Shown one piece after another: positions 35,528 to 48,010 of a stretch of 64,000 bases of DNA. Location: contig NC_079209.1 in assembly GCF_026745355.1 (NCBI RefSeq), forward strand, positions 41,599,035 to 41,663,034, given 5' to 3'. The notes beneath the pieces were generated by a model that was not told where the DNA came from, made no database searches, and worked only from the letters and a program-made list of their open reading frames with translations. The position numbers were made by a program, and so were the translations under genes. Positions within the stretch are counted from its first letter, which is position 1. Each line of letters begins with the position of its first letter. The stretch is from Beta vulgaris subsp. vulgaris (taxonomy: Eukaryota > Streptophyta > Magnoliopsida > Caryophyllales > Amaranthaceae).

Positions 35528-36037
<510 letters not shown>

Positions 36038-36296
36038 TTAGTTTAACGTGTTAGATTACAGTTTTGATTGAAATTACAAAATATTGGCAAGTTAGAACCA
36101 AATATAGGTCATTTAGCTCAATTTAGGCCATATTGCTTTAAAATGAATGAATTTGAGTACTTTTAAGTTAGTTGGAATCATAAACACCTCAAAGATGATA
36201 CATATACGTAGTTTAATGTGTTAGATTGTAGTTTTGATTGAAATTACAACTTATAGGCATGTTAGAACCAAATATAGGCCATTTAGCTCATTTTAG

Positions 36297-36343
<47 letters not shown>

Positions 36344-37845
36344 TTAGTTTAACGTGTTAGATTACAGTTTTGATTGAAATTACAAAATATTGGCAAGTTA
36401 GAACCAAATATAGGTCATTTAGCTCAATTTAGGCCATATTGCTTTAAAATGAATGAATTTGAGTACTTTTAAGTTAGTTGGAATCATAAACACCTCAAAG
36501 ATGATACATATACGTAGTTTAATGTGTTAGATTGTAGTTTTGATTGAAATTACAACTTATAGGCATGTTAGAACCAAATATAGGCCATTTAGCTCATTTT
36601 AGGCCATAGTGCTTGAAAAATGCATGAATTTGTGCACTTTTAAGTTAGTTTCAATCATAAACACCTAAAATATGATACATATACTTATTTTAATGTGTTA
36701 GATTGTAGTTTTGATTGAAATTACAAAATATAGGCAAGTTAGAACCAAATATAGGTCATTTAGCTCATTTTAGGCCATATTGCTTGAAAATGAATGAATT
36801 TGAGTAGTTTTAAGTTAGTTTGAATCATAAACACCTCAAACATCCTATATATACTTAGTTCAATGTGTTAGATTGTATTTTTGATTGAAATTACAAAATA
36901 TAGGCATGTTAGAACCAAATATAGGTCATTTAGCTCTTTTTAGGCCATATTGCTTGAAAATGAATGAATTTGAGTAGTTTTAAGTTAGTTTGAATCATAA
37001 ACACCTCAAATATGATATATATACTTAGTTTAACGTGTTTGATTTTAGTTTTGATTGAAATTACATAATATAGGCAAGTTAGAACCAAATATAGGTCATT
37101 TAACTCAATTTAGGCCATATTGCTTGAAAATGCATGAATTTAAGTAGTTTTAAGTTAGTTTGAATCATAAACACCTCAAATATGATACATATACTTAGTT
37201 TAATGTGTTAGATTGTAGTTTTGATTGAAATTACAAAATATAGGAAAGTTAGAACCAAATATAGGCCATTTAGCTCATTTTAGGGCATAGTGCTTGAAAA
37301 ATGCATGAATTTGTGTACTTTTAAGTTAGTTTGAATCATAAACACCTCAAATATGATCATATACTTAGTTTAATGTGTTAGATTGAAGTTTTGATTGAAA
37401 TACAAATATAGGCAAGTTAGAACCAAATATAGGTTATTTAGATCATTTTAGGCCATATTGCTTGAAAATGAATGAATTTGAGTAGTTTTAAGTTAGTTTG
37501 AATCATAAACACCTCACACGTCCTATATATACTTAGTTCAATGTGTTAGATTGTAGTTTTGATTTAAATTACTAAATATAGGCAAGTTAGAACCAAATAT
37601 AGGTCATTTAGCTCTTATTAGGCCATATTGCTTGAAAATGAATGAATTTGAGTAGTTTTAAGTTAGTTTGAATCATAAACACCTCAAATATGATATATAT
37701 ACTTAATTTAACGTGTTAGATTGCAGTTTTGATTGAAATTACAGAATATAGGCAAGTTAGAACCAAATATAGGTCATTTAACTCAATTTAGGCCATATTG
37801 CTTGAAAATGCATGAATTTGAGTACTTTTAAGTTAGTTTGAATCA

Positions 37846-38456
37846 AGGATTTAAGACTCTTTGCGCCTCCTCTATCATTTTCTTTCTTCTCTCTTCTCTC
37901 TCACTAAACCCTAATTTTCAACCTAGGGGCTACCACCACCCTTTTGGGCGGTGGTAAGCCCCTTTTCTCGCTTTATTACTAGCTTTTTATGTTTATGTTT
38001 CCAATAAATCTTAGTCTCTCTCTAATAGAGAGTTTTTCTACCCATATATTGGGTTATGTCTACCCATATATTGGGTTTTATCTCTCTCCATGTGAGAGTT
38101 TAGAGAATTTGTTTTTAGGTTTTTGTGTATTTCAAGATGTTGATTTGTTGATCCAAATTTGTGCGGAGTTGCAACAGATGTCAAGATTTCGTTTATTATC
38201 ACTTGAATTGAATCTGGTTCTACTTCAAAACTACAAAAGATCGACAGACCCCCTTGCAGAAAGCTGCATCAGACAGCGATGTGAAAGACAAGGGTTTTCA
38301 GAAGTGTCAGATCTACTCAGCGGTCGTGGTTTTATCATATTAGAATTGTATTTATTTCATTTGATATGTATTTGTTTAGTTTTGACTTTTATTGTAGATG
38401 TCGTATGACTTTGAATCAATGAATTAATGTTAATTTCAAAAAAAAAAAAAAAAAAA
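37846..38456 (+). mobile_element. Poly(A) retroposon with 15-bp target duplication
   Basis: The exact repeat AGTTAGTTTGAATCA lies at 37831-37845 and 38457-38471, and a run of about 20 As ends the insert. These are the marks of LINE-driven insertion. The 0.6-kb insert starts AGGATTTAAGACTCTTTGCG and contains CCCTTTTGGGCGGTGGTAAG, plus the word CTACCCATATATTGGGTT twice. It has no box A/B, so it is not a tRNA-type SINE. A 139-residue frame at 37989-38408 has no match I know. It could be a truncated LINE, a Sadhu-type non-coding retroposon or a processed transcript. Confidence 0.88.
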
Positions 38457-39899
38457 AGTTAGTTTGAATCATAAACACCTCAAATATGATACATATACTT
38501 AGTTTAATGTGTTAGGTTGTAGTTTTGATTGAAATTACAAGTTATTGGCATGTTAGAACCAAATATAAGTTGGTTTTGCTCATTTTAGACCATATTGCTT
38601 GAAAATGCATGAATATGAGTATACTATTTAACCAAATGCAGGAGACGTACAACAAGAAGCTGGATGATTGTACCACTCAGGGGTCACAGTGGAACCCTGA
38701 TTTGTTGTATTGGGATATAGTTGGTGGGAGGAACAGAGGAAAAGTGCAGGGGTTGGGTCAGGGAGATCATTTATACTACAACTCTTCATCTGGGCGAGGA
38801 GGAGATGGCTCTTCACAACCATATGAGCTAGAGGAGCAGGTGGAGGCCAAGGTCGTTGCACTGATGGAAGAAGTGGAGGCAAAGGTTGCAGCACGACTAG
38901 AAGAGTCAAACCGGGCCGTCCTGCAGGAAATGATGCGGAACATGTCTAATTTCGGCCACTTGTTCTCAGGTTGCAACACAGGACCTTCTCCATAATGCAG
39001 ACCAGGGGATGACCCGGGGTTTGGTGGTGGCGGCGCTAGTGCTACAGAGACACCCGCAACAGTGTAGTTTGTTTGGTTTTGGCAACTAGCTAGATTACTA
39101 ACTTATAGTTTCTACATACTTAGTCTAACATGCATTTAGTGTCTATATTTATCGGCATATATCTAGCTTTGTTTTTAGATGTCTCGTTATATTTTTTTGG
39201 AACTAGACTTTTACTTGATTTTCCGACACCGTGATTTATTTTGTGTACATATAATTAATCAAAGTAGTTTGTTTAATTATAGACACTTAGTGTCTATATT
39301 TCCTGACATCGGGATGTATTTTGTGTACATGAATAAATCTAATCTATTTCATGTTTAAATTGCATATTTTTTTAGTTAAACATATAGAATGCGAAGGAGG
39401 CGATGCGGGAACAGGTTTAATTATAATATGTAATATTATAATATTATTTAACGTAATAAAAAAATAATAACGATGACTAACCTTCACACAACGACGGCAA
39501 AACGGTCGTTGTACAAAAGAGGCACTACTGAGGCTAAACATCAAACAACGACGGCTTCAACTATGCACGACGGGTTAAAGTTGTCGCTGAAACACCGTCT
39601 GATGTGACCTGTCGTTGATTTAATGACGGTTACAAACTATCGTTATATCAGCGACGGCCTAAAGCCGTCGGTGCTACCTAAACAACGACCGCTCTGCTAC
39701 GCAAACGGTATTTGGGTGGTAAACGGTCATTGCATTATCATCGACGGCCAAACCGTCATAAATTTCTTACATACCGACTACTTCTGCTACGTCCGTCTAT
39801 CAACGACGGTTGGCCGTCGTTGATCTCTTTACCGACGGTCTTTTAATCATCAGCGACGGCTTGGAGCCGTCGGTAATTTCGTATTCTCTTGTAGTGATG

Positions 39900-40147
39900 T
39901 TCAACATCAATATCATTTTCAAGATTTATTGGAGATTCAACATGAACGTCAACATTTTCATTTTCAAGATTTATTGGAGTTTCAACATGAACATCAACAT
40001 TTCATTTTCAACATTATCATTAGTAACTTGTGATTAAATGCATGAATTTATCAAGAGCTCCTTTTTGAGACTCAATCAACAATTCCATTTTTTTCTTTTC
40101 TTACGCATTTCATATCCAGAATCATATTTTCGAATATGAGGGGACAT
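39900..40147 (-). pseudogene. hAT transposase (ZMYM1-like), N-terminal exon
   Basis: From ATG at 40147 the minus strand reads MSPHIRKYDSGYEMRKKRKK, then LIESQKGALDKFM, the standard opening of plant ZMYM1-like hAT proteins. An Asn/Asp/Glu/Val-rich linker follows, with an internal repeat (VHVE.PINLEN, twice). It ends DVEH at the CACTA border and continues at 28520 as VQDVPIVNDDVNDVP. A stop after ITSY breaks the frame. Confidence 0.85.
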
Positions 40148-40645
40148 TTTTTATAAAATCATAGAATATTTCACCAATTTAACAATTAAATATGAGTTTC
40201 AAATGGATTGATACAACCTGAAGAGATGAAGTTTATATCAACAACATCCTCTGATCAAATTTCTCCAATCTGAAAATCACCTCCGTTCAAACAAAATAAA
40301 CCTTCAACAAAGAAAAGTAATAGATTATTAAGGTAACAAATTAAAAAACAAAATAAATATTATGAAGCATTATAAAAAAATCATGTGCATTCTACAAAAA
40401 AATTCAGTCGTCTTATACAATTGAATATACCCGAAAAGAATGACAACCTATTTTTTTTCATCTTTCTTTCGATATTTTCCATCTAAACTGAACCTTGTCA
40501 TCATTCATTCTTTTTATCGATCAAATCTCAATCAATCACACATATATAATAATAAAAATAAAAAAATCAGAAGAATTCGAGAGTGATTCGAGAGTAATTG
40601 CAGAAAAAATAATAATAATGTAACAGAGATTTATAATTGTAGAAA

Positions 40646-40732
<87 letters not shown>

Positions 40733-40948
40733 AATAATATAAAATCAGAAGTAATTCGAGAACTTCCATTGTAGTCCCAGCAAAAACCTACAAATTTTGT
40801 TTTTGGTTAAAAAACTAAAAATAATATTATTATTCAAATCAGATAAAAATTAAATTTTTTCCTTCTGATTTTTACCCAATTTTTTCCTTCTGCAATTCAG
40901 ATCTTAAAAAAATGGAGCGTGAATAATTGCACACCCCTTGCTACGGGC
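40148..40948 (-). other. Upstream region of the hAT gene, with a candidate terminus
   Basis: Non-coding. It holds a (TAA)n tract and ends with GCACACCCCTTGCTACGGGC (40929-40948), a sequence repeated with one change at 51402-51421. It is probably the end of this hAT family. No target duplication could be matched. Confidence 0.45.
40645..40741. repeat. (TAA)n microsatellite
   Basis: About 97 bases of near-perfect TAA/ATA repeat. Confidence 0.95.
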
Positions 40949-41257
40949 CTATCCATATACATACATGATAAAACAATCTTTTTATTGACCACCAGATCAA
41001 TTATCGAAAATTTATCATCAAAGCCAAGACCAAAAACGATAAATTCCAACTAAACTTCACAAAGAAACCTATCATTATCATCATTTGAAGTAAAATAACA
41101 ATCTTTTATCAATAAAGAACATACAAAACCCTTTCCCCTGCCTTTTGGCTTCTACCAAAAACAAAACTCGCACAAATCTAAATCATATCAATATCACATA
41201 AACATAACCTAATCAAATCGCAAAAATTAAAATTAAAAAAGAAAAAAAAGGAAACCC
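40949..41257. other. No recognisable gene
   Basis: AT-rich sequence into which the Copia element at 41258 inserted. With 43875-44386 and 51217-51421 it may form the 5' part of a second hAT copy. Confidence 0.3.
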
Positions 41258-41774
41258 TGTAAGAATAAGTGCCTTGAATGTGTTCGTAAAAATGCGTCAA
41301 AGGGTGTTCGGGAGCACTGTCCGATCGGGTCGGGCGAAGCCGTCCGATCGGGCCCGTGATGAAGTTTGGAACAACTGTTTTGGTAAGACGCCCGATGGCG
41401 TCGGGCCATGTCGCCAGATCGGGCGAGCTCGCAAATTACGACTCGGGCGAGGCTCACCCGACCGGGCGCGCAACGAAACTGGGAAGGAGTAAAAACCGCC
41501 CGATCGGGCGGATGTCGCCCGACCCCATCGGGCGGCTGCCCGGGTGACGCAGAAACGCGTTTTTTGTCAGGGATATAAATATGTTATTTATATTATAGGG
41601 TTTTAGACTACGAAAAACACTCTATTCTCTCTGTAATCTGTTCTTGTCACATAATAAAATATTCTCCCTCTCTCTGCCATGGATATAGCCTAATTGGTGA
41701 ACCACGTAAATCTGTTGTCTGTTTTTATTGTTTTTGCATTCATAATTTGTTTCTCTCTCACGTTCGTTATAACA
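41258..41774 (+). repeat. Copia 5' LTR
   Basis: 517 bp. The first 310 bases carry dense CGCCCGATCGGGCG-type palindromic words. A TATA-like GGATATAAATATGTTATTTA lies at about 41571-41590, followed by a probable transcription start and CTCTCTCTGCCATGG. The right LTR is about 107 bp shorter because part of the palindromic block (around 41470-41555) is missing. Confidence 0.9.
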
Positions 41775-41776
41775 AA

Positions 41777-41789
41777 TTGGTATCAAGAG
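41777..41789 (+). other. Copia primer-binding site (tRNA-Met type)
   Basis: TGGTATCAAGAGC lies two bases after the LTR, one base longer than the usual TGGTATCAGAGC complementary to initiator tRNA-Met. Confidence 0.75.
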
Positions 41790-41816
41790 CTTTGGTGTTC
41801 GATCTGTGTGAGAAAG

Positions 41817-42995
41817 ATGTCTGGGATGAATGTCGAAATTGATAAATTTATTGGGAGGAATAGTTTTAGTCTGTGGCAAATCAAGATGCGGGCTTTACTG
41901 AAGCAACAGGGGTTGTGGGCACCATTGGCCAAGAAGGGAACGGATTCAGTTACCGCTGAGATGGAAACTCTAGAGGAAAAAGCGCATTCAACAATTATGT
42001 TGTGTCTGTCTGACGACATAATTACTGAAGTTGCGGAGCAGGAAACTGCTGTTGGTCTGTGATTGAAGTTAGAGAGTTTATACATGACGAAATCTCTAAC
42101 CAACAAGTTGCTTTTGAAGCAAAGTCTGTTCAGCCTGCGTATGCAGGAAGGTACGTCTCTAAGGGATCACTTAGATAAACTAAATACTATCTTGCTAGAT
42201 TTGCGAAATATTGATGTTAAAGTAGATGATGAGGATGCTGCTTTAATATTGTTGGTATCTTTGCCTCTATCATATGAGAACTTTGTGGATTCTTTTATTG
42301 TTGGGAAAGATAGTCTGTCGTTAGAAGAAGTAAGATCTGCTCTTTATAGTAGAGAGATCCGTCATCAAGCATCTGCTTCTGGTACAGTCGATCAGGCTGC
42401 TGGATTAGTAGCCAGTAGTAATGGACAGGAGAATTCGGGGAAACAATCCAGGAAACTGTCTTCTAGAGGTCCTAAATCTAGTGATGTCTGTAATTACTGT
42501 AAGGAAACGGAGCATTGGAAAAGGGAGTGTCCTAAGAAAAAGAAACAGCAGGATAAGAATGAAGATTCTGCTGCTGTGGCAGAAACTGGAGGTGATTCTG
42601 AGGAAGATCTGGCCCTAGTAGGTAATAGCCAGTCACATTGTAGGGATGTGTGGGTTCTTGATTCTGGGGCGTCTTGTCATATGTGTTCGCACAGGGAGTG
42701 GTTTATGAACTATAAACAGGTTGATGGAAGTGTTACTATGGCCAACAGTGAGGTCTGTAAAACAGTTGGTATAGGGTCCATCATAATTAGGACATGTGAT
42801 GGCAAAGTCTGTACTTTGAATGATGTTAGGCATGTTCCACAGGTCACAAAGAATCTGATTTCACTTAGTCTGTTAGACAAGAAAGGGTTCAGGTTCAAAG
42901 GTGAGGGTAGAGGGTTGTATGTCTACAGGGGTTCGAAGAGGATCCTGAAAGGGGTTAAACGTGGAGCACAGAGGCACTCTAGGTTGGAGTGGTAG
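41817..42995 (+). pseudogene. Copia Gag-protease, one nonsense codon
   Basis: The frame from ATG 41817 (MSGMNVEIDKFIGRNSFSLW) is open to a TGA at 42060-42062 and then continues in the same frame to 42995. The TGA probably replaced a Trp codon. Domains: DUF4219/UBN2 Gag (residues 1-210), a CCHC zinc knuckle CNYCKETEHWKREC (about 225), protease active site VWVLDSGASCHMCSHREWF (about 280), and a GAG_pre-integrase-like start (LNDVRHVPQVTKNLISLSLL). After 42995 only untranslated wording and a 3' tail remain up to the right LTR. Gag would package the RNA, and protease would mature the particle. Confidence 0.9.
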
Positions 42996-43459
42996 TTCAC
43001 GTCAGGGAGAAATCTGTCAACGCTCACAATATGAATCTGAAATTCCGTGTTCTTCGTCATCAAAGTTGGGTCAGTCAAACTTGGCTCTTGGTCAGCATGA
43101 AATCTTTGAGGACTCTCCCCAAAAGGACGGTTGTGAAGACATGGTGGATTTTGCACTGTATGTCGGAGAGGTGAATATTTTTGGGCCGTCCAAGGAAGGT
43201 GTTACTTGTGCTAGGAAAGAGTATAAGGAACACATCTGTTCGAATCTGATTCCACAGGGTAAGTTCAAAGGTTACTTGGACTTACAAGCTGATCATGATT
43301 ATTAGTGGCCCTTAGGGGGCTAATCTGGTCTGGGCTCCTTAGGGACTAATATGTTCTGGTTGTCTTTTGAGACAAATCTGGTGTTCAGATTCTGAGCGTT
43401 GTGATCAATGCATCTGTTTTTCTGGTTATTGTGAGAGGATTCAAGTCAAGGTGGAGATC

Positions 43460-43869
43460 TCTAAGAATAAGTGCCTTGAATGTGTTCGTAAAAATGCGTC
43501 AAAGGGTGTTCGTGAGCATCGCCCGATCGGGTCGGGATCGGGCCCGTGACGAAGTTTGGAACAACTGTTTTGGTAAGACGCCCGATGGCGTCGGGCCATA
43601 TCGCCCGATCGGGCGAGCTCGCGAATTACGACTCGGGCGAGGCTCACCCGACCGTTTTTTGTCGGGGATATAAATATGTTATTTATATCCTACGGTTTTA
43701 GATTACGAAAAACACTATATTCTCTCTGTAATTTGTTCTTCTCACATAATAAAATATTCTCCCTCTCTCTGCCGTGGATGTAGCCAAATTGATGAACCAC
43801 GTAAATCTGTTGTCTATTTTTATTGTTTTTGCATTCATAATTTGTTTCTCTCTCACGTCCGTTATAACA
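43460..43869 (+). repeat. Copia 3' LTR
   Basis: 410 bp, direct repeat of 41258-41774 with a deletion in the palindromic block. The purine tract AAGGTGGAGATC (43448-43459) precedes it and would prime plus-strand DNA. Confidence 0.9.
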
Positions 43870-43874
43870 AACCC

Positions 43875-44386
43875 TAACAACATAAAAATGCGACCTTCTA
43901 ATTTCTGGAATAGGGATTTATAATTGCATAAAATAATAATGATAATCAAAATTAAATCAAGCATATTCGGATATTCCACATAATTGAACACAAAATTAAT
44001 TGCAGAAAATAATCGAATTCAAAATTGAATCATCAAAATCAAGCATAAGCATGCATAATTGCAGAAAAATCAAAATCAAAAATAATACTTGATACTTCAA
44101 TAAACGCTATTGAGAATTGGAAAGTAGATGTTAAGAACCTTGAAAATTTCCCCTTTATAGAGACATCTCAAAAAGTAGCCGTTTGATATAAAGAAATTAG
44201 GAGAAATCAAAATTAATTCTTGCTTGTCATTGTTAATGAATGATAATCTCAAATTGGGTAAAAAAAAACATCCCATTAGAGAGAAAAAAAAAACCCCAAC
44301 TTTCCATAGATAATAGAGAGAATTGATGAATAACCAAAAAAATCGAGAAAGAATTTTTGAAATATCAAAGAAGTTTGAAAGAATAG
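43875..44386 (-). other. Probable 5' flank of a second hAT copy
   Basis: Words such as GGGATTTATAATTGCATAAAA resemble the region at 40621-40645 upstream of the hAT gene. The stretch continues beyond the SIRE element at 51217-51421, ending in GCACACCCCTTGTTACGGGC, the same terminus as at 40929-40948. No transposase frame is seen. Confidence 0.35.
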
Positions 44387-44748
44387 TGTTATTTCCCTAG
44401 GAACACTACAAGAGGGGGGGTGAATTGTAGGTGTAGAAATAAACGTAACTTTTTTGCGGAAATTAAAACTTAAACGAATAAACAAGCTAAAGGAACAAGA
44501 GGGATTTTTACGAGGAAAAACTTCTTGGGCCCAACAAGAAGAAACAACCTCGACCACTAGAGATTTTAAACTCAACTCTTTCACTAATTAGGCCAAACAA
44601 CTTTGTTACAACCTAATTCTAACTCGAGCCACACCTTGATTCCTAAACTCAAGTTCCTGAGCCACTGTTCCCTTAACAGCAGTTCCTCTCAACTTCACTC
44701 GAAGTTTCCTCACTCATACAAGCTTCACTCAAAGCCTTTCTCTTACAG
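44387..44748 (-). repeat. SIRE 3' LTR, truncated
   Basis: Matches the last 360 bases of the LTR (as in 49848-50207 and 17215-17579 inverted). At 44748, after TCTTACAG, the sequence switches directly to the 3' gene, so the U3 part is gone. Confidence 0.85.
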
Positions 44749-45120
44749 GTGTGATTTCTTCTTCTTCCCCCTGAGATTGTTCCGGGGTTTCTTCTTCATC
44801 ATCTTCCCCAATTAACTTTCTTCTACGCATACTCCTTCTGGGAGATTCTAATTGTTGTTCCTCTATGGGGGTTGCTTGAATTGAGTCGGTTTCAATTGTT
44901 TTGGTTGGAGATGAAGTATTTTTCCATATTTGAAGTGTTGGTAGTTTTTTATGTGGGAAAGGGAGAATTTCGTGAAGTTTTTGCCATGATTTGAGAAAGA
45001 TTTGAGGTTTTTATGGGGTATCAAGAGGTGTGATGAAGGTTTCGGCTATGGTGAAGATGAAGAGATTGAGGAACACGGTTTCTAATAAAGAGAATTGAAG
45101 GAGGGAGTTTTGCATGTAAT
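44749..45120 (-). pseudogene. SIRE 3' frame (second ORF), N-terminal remnant
   Basis: The minus strand gives MAKTSRNSPFP at about 44977 and, one shift later, SPTKTIETDSIQATPIEEQQ, LESPRRSMRRKLIGEDDEE and TPEQSQGEEEE, an acidic/basic low-complexity frame. SIRE elements carry a second gene here, usually described as env-like. The remnant is joined straight to LTR sequence at 44748, so most of the gene is deleted. No function can be claimed. Confidence 0.5.
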
Positions 45121-45530
45121 AGTGATTATTACACGCGGGAAAAATAAAGCAAATAAAAAAAGAAAACGAAAAGGTGATAAATAAGAATCAAGATTTAATT
45201 AAATCTGATTCCTTTTATTTTGGGATTTTTCGGATTTTTCGGATTTTTATGAGTTTTAAATTTTTGAAATAAAATAAATACTAAGGAACTTGTGCCATAG
45301 GAACAACTAATGCTACATATCAATGTCCTTCATATCATGCATGTTTCTTAACCTTTAGGAACAGTAAGGGGAGTATTATGTGTCATTTGTGAGTTGTTTA
45401 ATTTCTTTGAATTCATGTTTATGTTTTGCAGCATTCCAGTTTGCAATGGTCTTAGGCAATTAAACACAATTATTTTAACACACAAAGTCACTCAAATTGA
45501 TTCAAACATGGGGGAATGATATAGGAACAA

Positions 45531-46440
45531 TTACTTAAATTTTATTAACCCTAACTCAAGCCTTAATTTTTCATATCTATCCCTTTGTAAAGGCTTAGTT
45601 AGTATATCAGCAATCTGATTCTCAGTTTGACAAAACTCAAGTTTTATCAAACCTTTTTCAACATTTTCTCTTAAAAAGTGATGTCTGATATGTATATGCT
45701 TAACTCTAGAATGATGCACTGGATGTTTAGAAATACTGATTGCACTTGTATTGTCACAATAAATATGAACACAATCGAAGTTTATTCCATAGTCACTGAG
45801 TTGTTGTTTTATCCAAAGCATTTGAACATGCAGCAGCTGCTACATATTCTGCTTCAGCAGTGGATAAAGCAACTGTGTTTTGTTTCTTGGTACTCCAAGA
45901 AACTAAACTATGACTAAGGAATTGTGCCATACCTGAGGTGCTTTTCCTATTTACAAGATCTCCAGCATAATCTGCATCTGCATATCCTTTTAGTTTGAAT
46001 GTATCACTTCTTGGATAGTAGAGTCCAAGATCATCTGTTCCTTTAAGATATCTAAGAATTCTCTTCATAGCAGTAAGGTGAGACTGTATTGGATTTGTTT
46101 GAAATCTAGCACACAAACCAACACTGAAAGCTATGTCTGGACGACTAACAGTTAGATACAAAAGTGAACCAATCATTCCTCTATATTTTGTTTGATCAAC
46201 ACTTGTTCCTATGGAGTCTTCATCTAATCTAGTTGAAGTTCCCATAGGAGTGTGATTTATCTTTGAATTTTCGAGGCCATATTTCTTTAATAGTTCCTTT
46301 ATGTATTTTTGTTGGTGTACAATTATTCCCTTTTCAGTTTGTTTGATTTGCAATCCAAGAAAGAAATTTAACTCACCCATCATACTCATTTCAAATTCAT
46401 TACTCATGAGACTTGAGAATTCTTTGCACAATGTTTCATT
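45531..46440 (-). pseudogene. SIRE Copia RT C-terminal part and RNase H
   Basis: The frame at 45793-46431 has MMGELNFFLGLQIKQTEKGI, QKYIKELLKKYG, YRGMIGSLLYLT.SRPDIAF, LKGYADADYAGD with the RNase H Asp, and VALSTAEAEYVAAAACSNAL. The frame at 45531-45821 continues MLWIKQQLSDYGINF, HIYCDNTSAISISKHPVHHS, HFLRENVEKG and QIADILTKPL. One shift near 45810 separates them. Apart from that it is well preserved. Confidence 0.92.
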
Positions 46441-47110
46441 GTAGCTCCGAATATGATGTCATCAACATATATTTGAACAAGCAAAATGTCAGTTCCTTTA
46501 GATTTTAGGAACAAGGTTTTATCAACCTTTCCTCTTTTAAAATTGTTTTCTAAAAGGAACTTTGATAATCTCTCATACCATGATCTAGGTGCTTGTTTTA
46601 ACCCATAAAGAGCTTTATCAAGCTTGTAGACATGATTTGGGAGATTATTATTTTCAAAGCCAGGGGGTTGTTCAACATATACATCTTTGTTTAGATAGCC
46701 ATTTAAAAATGCACACTTAACATCCATTTGATATAGTTTAAATCCCATGTAAGCAGCAAATGCAATTAAAATTCTAATGGCTTCTAATCTAGCTACAGGA
46801 GCAAAGGTTTCTTCATAATCTATTCCTTCTTGTTGATTATAACCTTTACTACAAGTCTAGCTTTGTTTCTTACAATGGTTCCATATTCATCTAGTTTGTT
46901 TCTAAACACCCATTTTAAGCCAATTACTTTTGTTGTTTAGATGAGGGAACTAGATGATACCTTGTTTCTTTCAAACTCATTTAATTCAGCTTGCATTGCA
47001 GTAATCCAATCAGAGTCAGTTAAGGCTTCTTCATCATTTTATTGGTTCCATCATTGATAGGAACACATGAAATGCACAAAATTCCTTAACTGAGATCTTG
47101 TTTGCGTACC
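46404..47110 (-). pseudogene. SIRE Copia reverse transcriptase
   Basis: The frame at 46404-46748 has YQMDVKCAFLNGYLNKDVYV, EQPPGFEN, YKLDKALYGLKQAPRSWYER and the catalytic QIYVDDIIFGAT. Further upstream, broken wording of the RT start (about 46750-47060; FLIAVQAELNEFERN-like) is recognisable. It is joined to RNase H by an overlap with one shift. Both catalytic Asp motifs are present. Confidence 0.9.
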
Positions 47111-47439
47111 TTTGGATATGTCGCTGATTATGAGTTCCAAGGCAGATGATGTTTTTGTAATCTCCAAGTTTTGGTTGAAACTCTCTTATAGGAAATGTTG
47201 TTCCTCATGAGTTCCTTGAGTATATGAGGAACTCTGCTCAGTTGTTCCTCTGTTAGCCTCAGTGGACTCAGTTCCTTCATTTTGAGGAACAGGAGCATCT
47301 TCTCTGCTTGAGGAACAGGAACATCATTGATGTCATTATTTTCAAATTCCTCGTTTTTCCTCTTTCACTTCTTCTTCTTCTTATGAACTGCGTTCCTTGT
47401 ACTTGGTTGTCTAACCCTATCTCATAGTCATCAACCTGT

Positions 47440-47700
47440 ATACTTGGATTATATTTGTCAGATTCATCAAAGATTACGTGAATGCTTTCTTCAACACACT
47501 AGTTCTTTGTTATATACTCTATAAGCTTTACTATGTGAGGATATCCTAAAAATGTTGCTTCATCACTCCTTGCATCAAATTTTCCAAGATTATCTTTTCC
47601 ATTATTATGCACATAACATTTGCACCCAAATGTTCTAAATATGTGATATTTGGTTTCTTTCCAAAATAAGTTCGTAAGGAGTTTTATTAATGAGGTTCAT
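47440..47700 (-). pseudogene. SIRE integrase C-terminal fragment
   Basis: Split minus-strand frames read FGCKCYVHNNGKDNLGKFDA, RSDEATFLGYP, VEESIHVIFDESD and VDDYE, the usual end of Copia integrase. The catalytic core that should lie between the protease and this point is absent (only about 200 bp separate them). Confidence 0.75.
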
Positions 47701-48010
47701 CATGGACGATTTATTATGTGACAAGCAGTATAACAGCTTCTTTATCAAATTTTACAGTATCTCCTTGTCAAATTGAGAATGTTAATAGATTATGTTTTAG
47801 ACCTTCAACTAAAAATACATTTTCAATGGAGTGTAGTGGTGACTTACGACCTTCCATGGCAACTAGTTACCTTTCTTATTATCACCAAATGTTACATTCC
47901 ACTTCATAGGTTGTGAGTGAGAGAAACTTCGTTTGTCTCCTGTCATGTGCTTGGAACAACCACTATCGAGATACATGTTTGTTCCCCCTCACTCAACCTG
48001 CAAAAATCAA
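47700..48010 (-). pseudogene. SIRE protease and GAG_pre-integrase remnant
   Basis: The motif MYLDSGCSKHMTGDKRSF is visible at about 47985-47930, with the protease catalytic DSG. The text after it is short and broken. Confidence 0.75.

Larger units (their letters stand above)
41258..43869 (+). mobile_element. Short Copia element with gag and protease only
   Basis: LTRs at 41258-41774 and 43460-43869 begin TGTAAGAATAAGTGCC (TCTAAG in the right copy) and end CGTTATAACA. AACCC flanks the element exactly (41253-41257 and 43870-43874). A tRNA-Met-type primer site and a purine tract are present. At 2.6 kb it lacks integrase, reverse transcriptase and RNase H, so it would depend on enzymes from a full element. 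The target duplication and the nearly open gag frame suggest a fairly young insertion. Confidence 0.93.
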
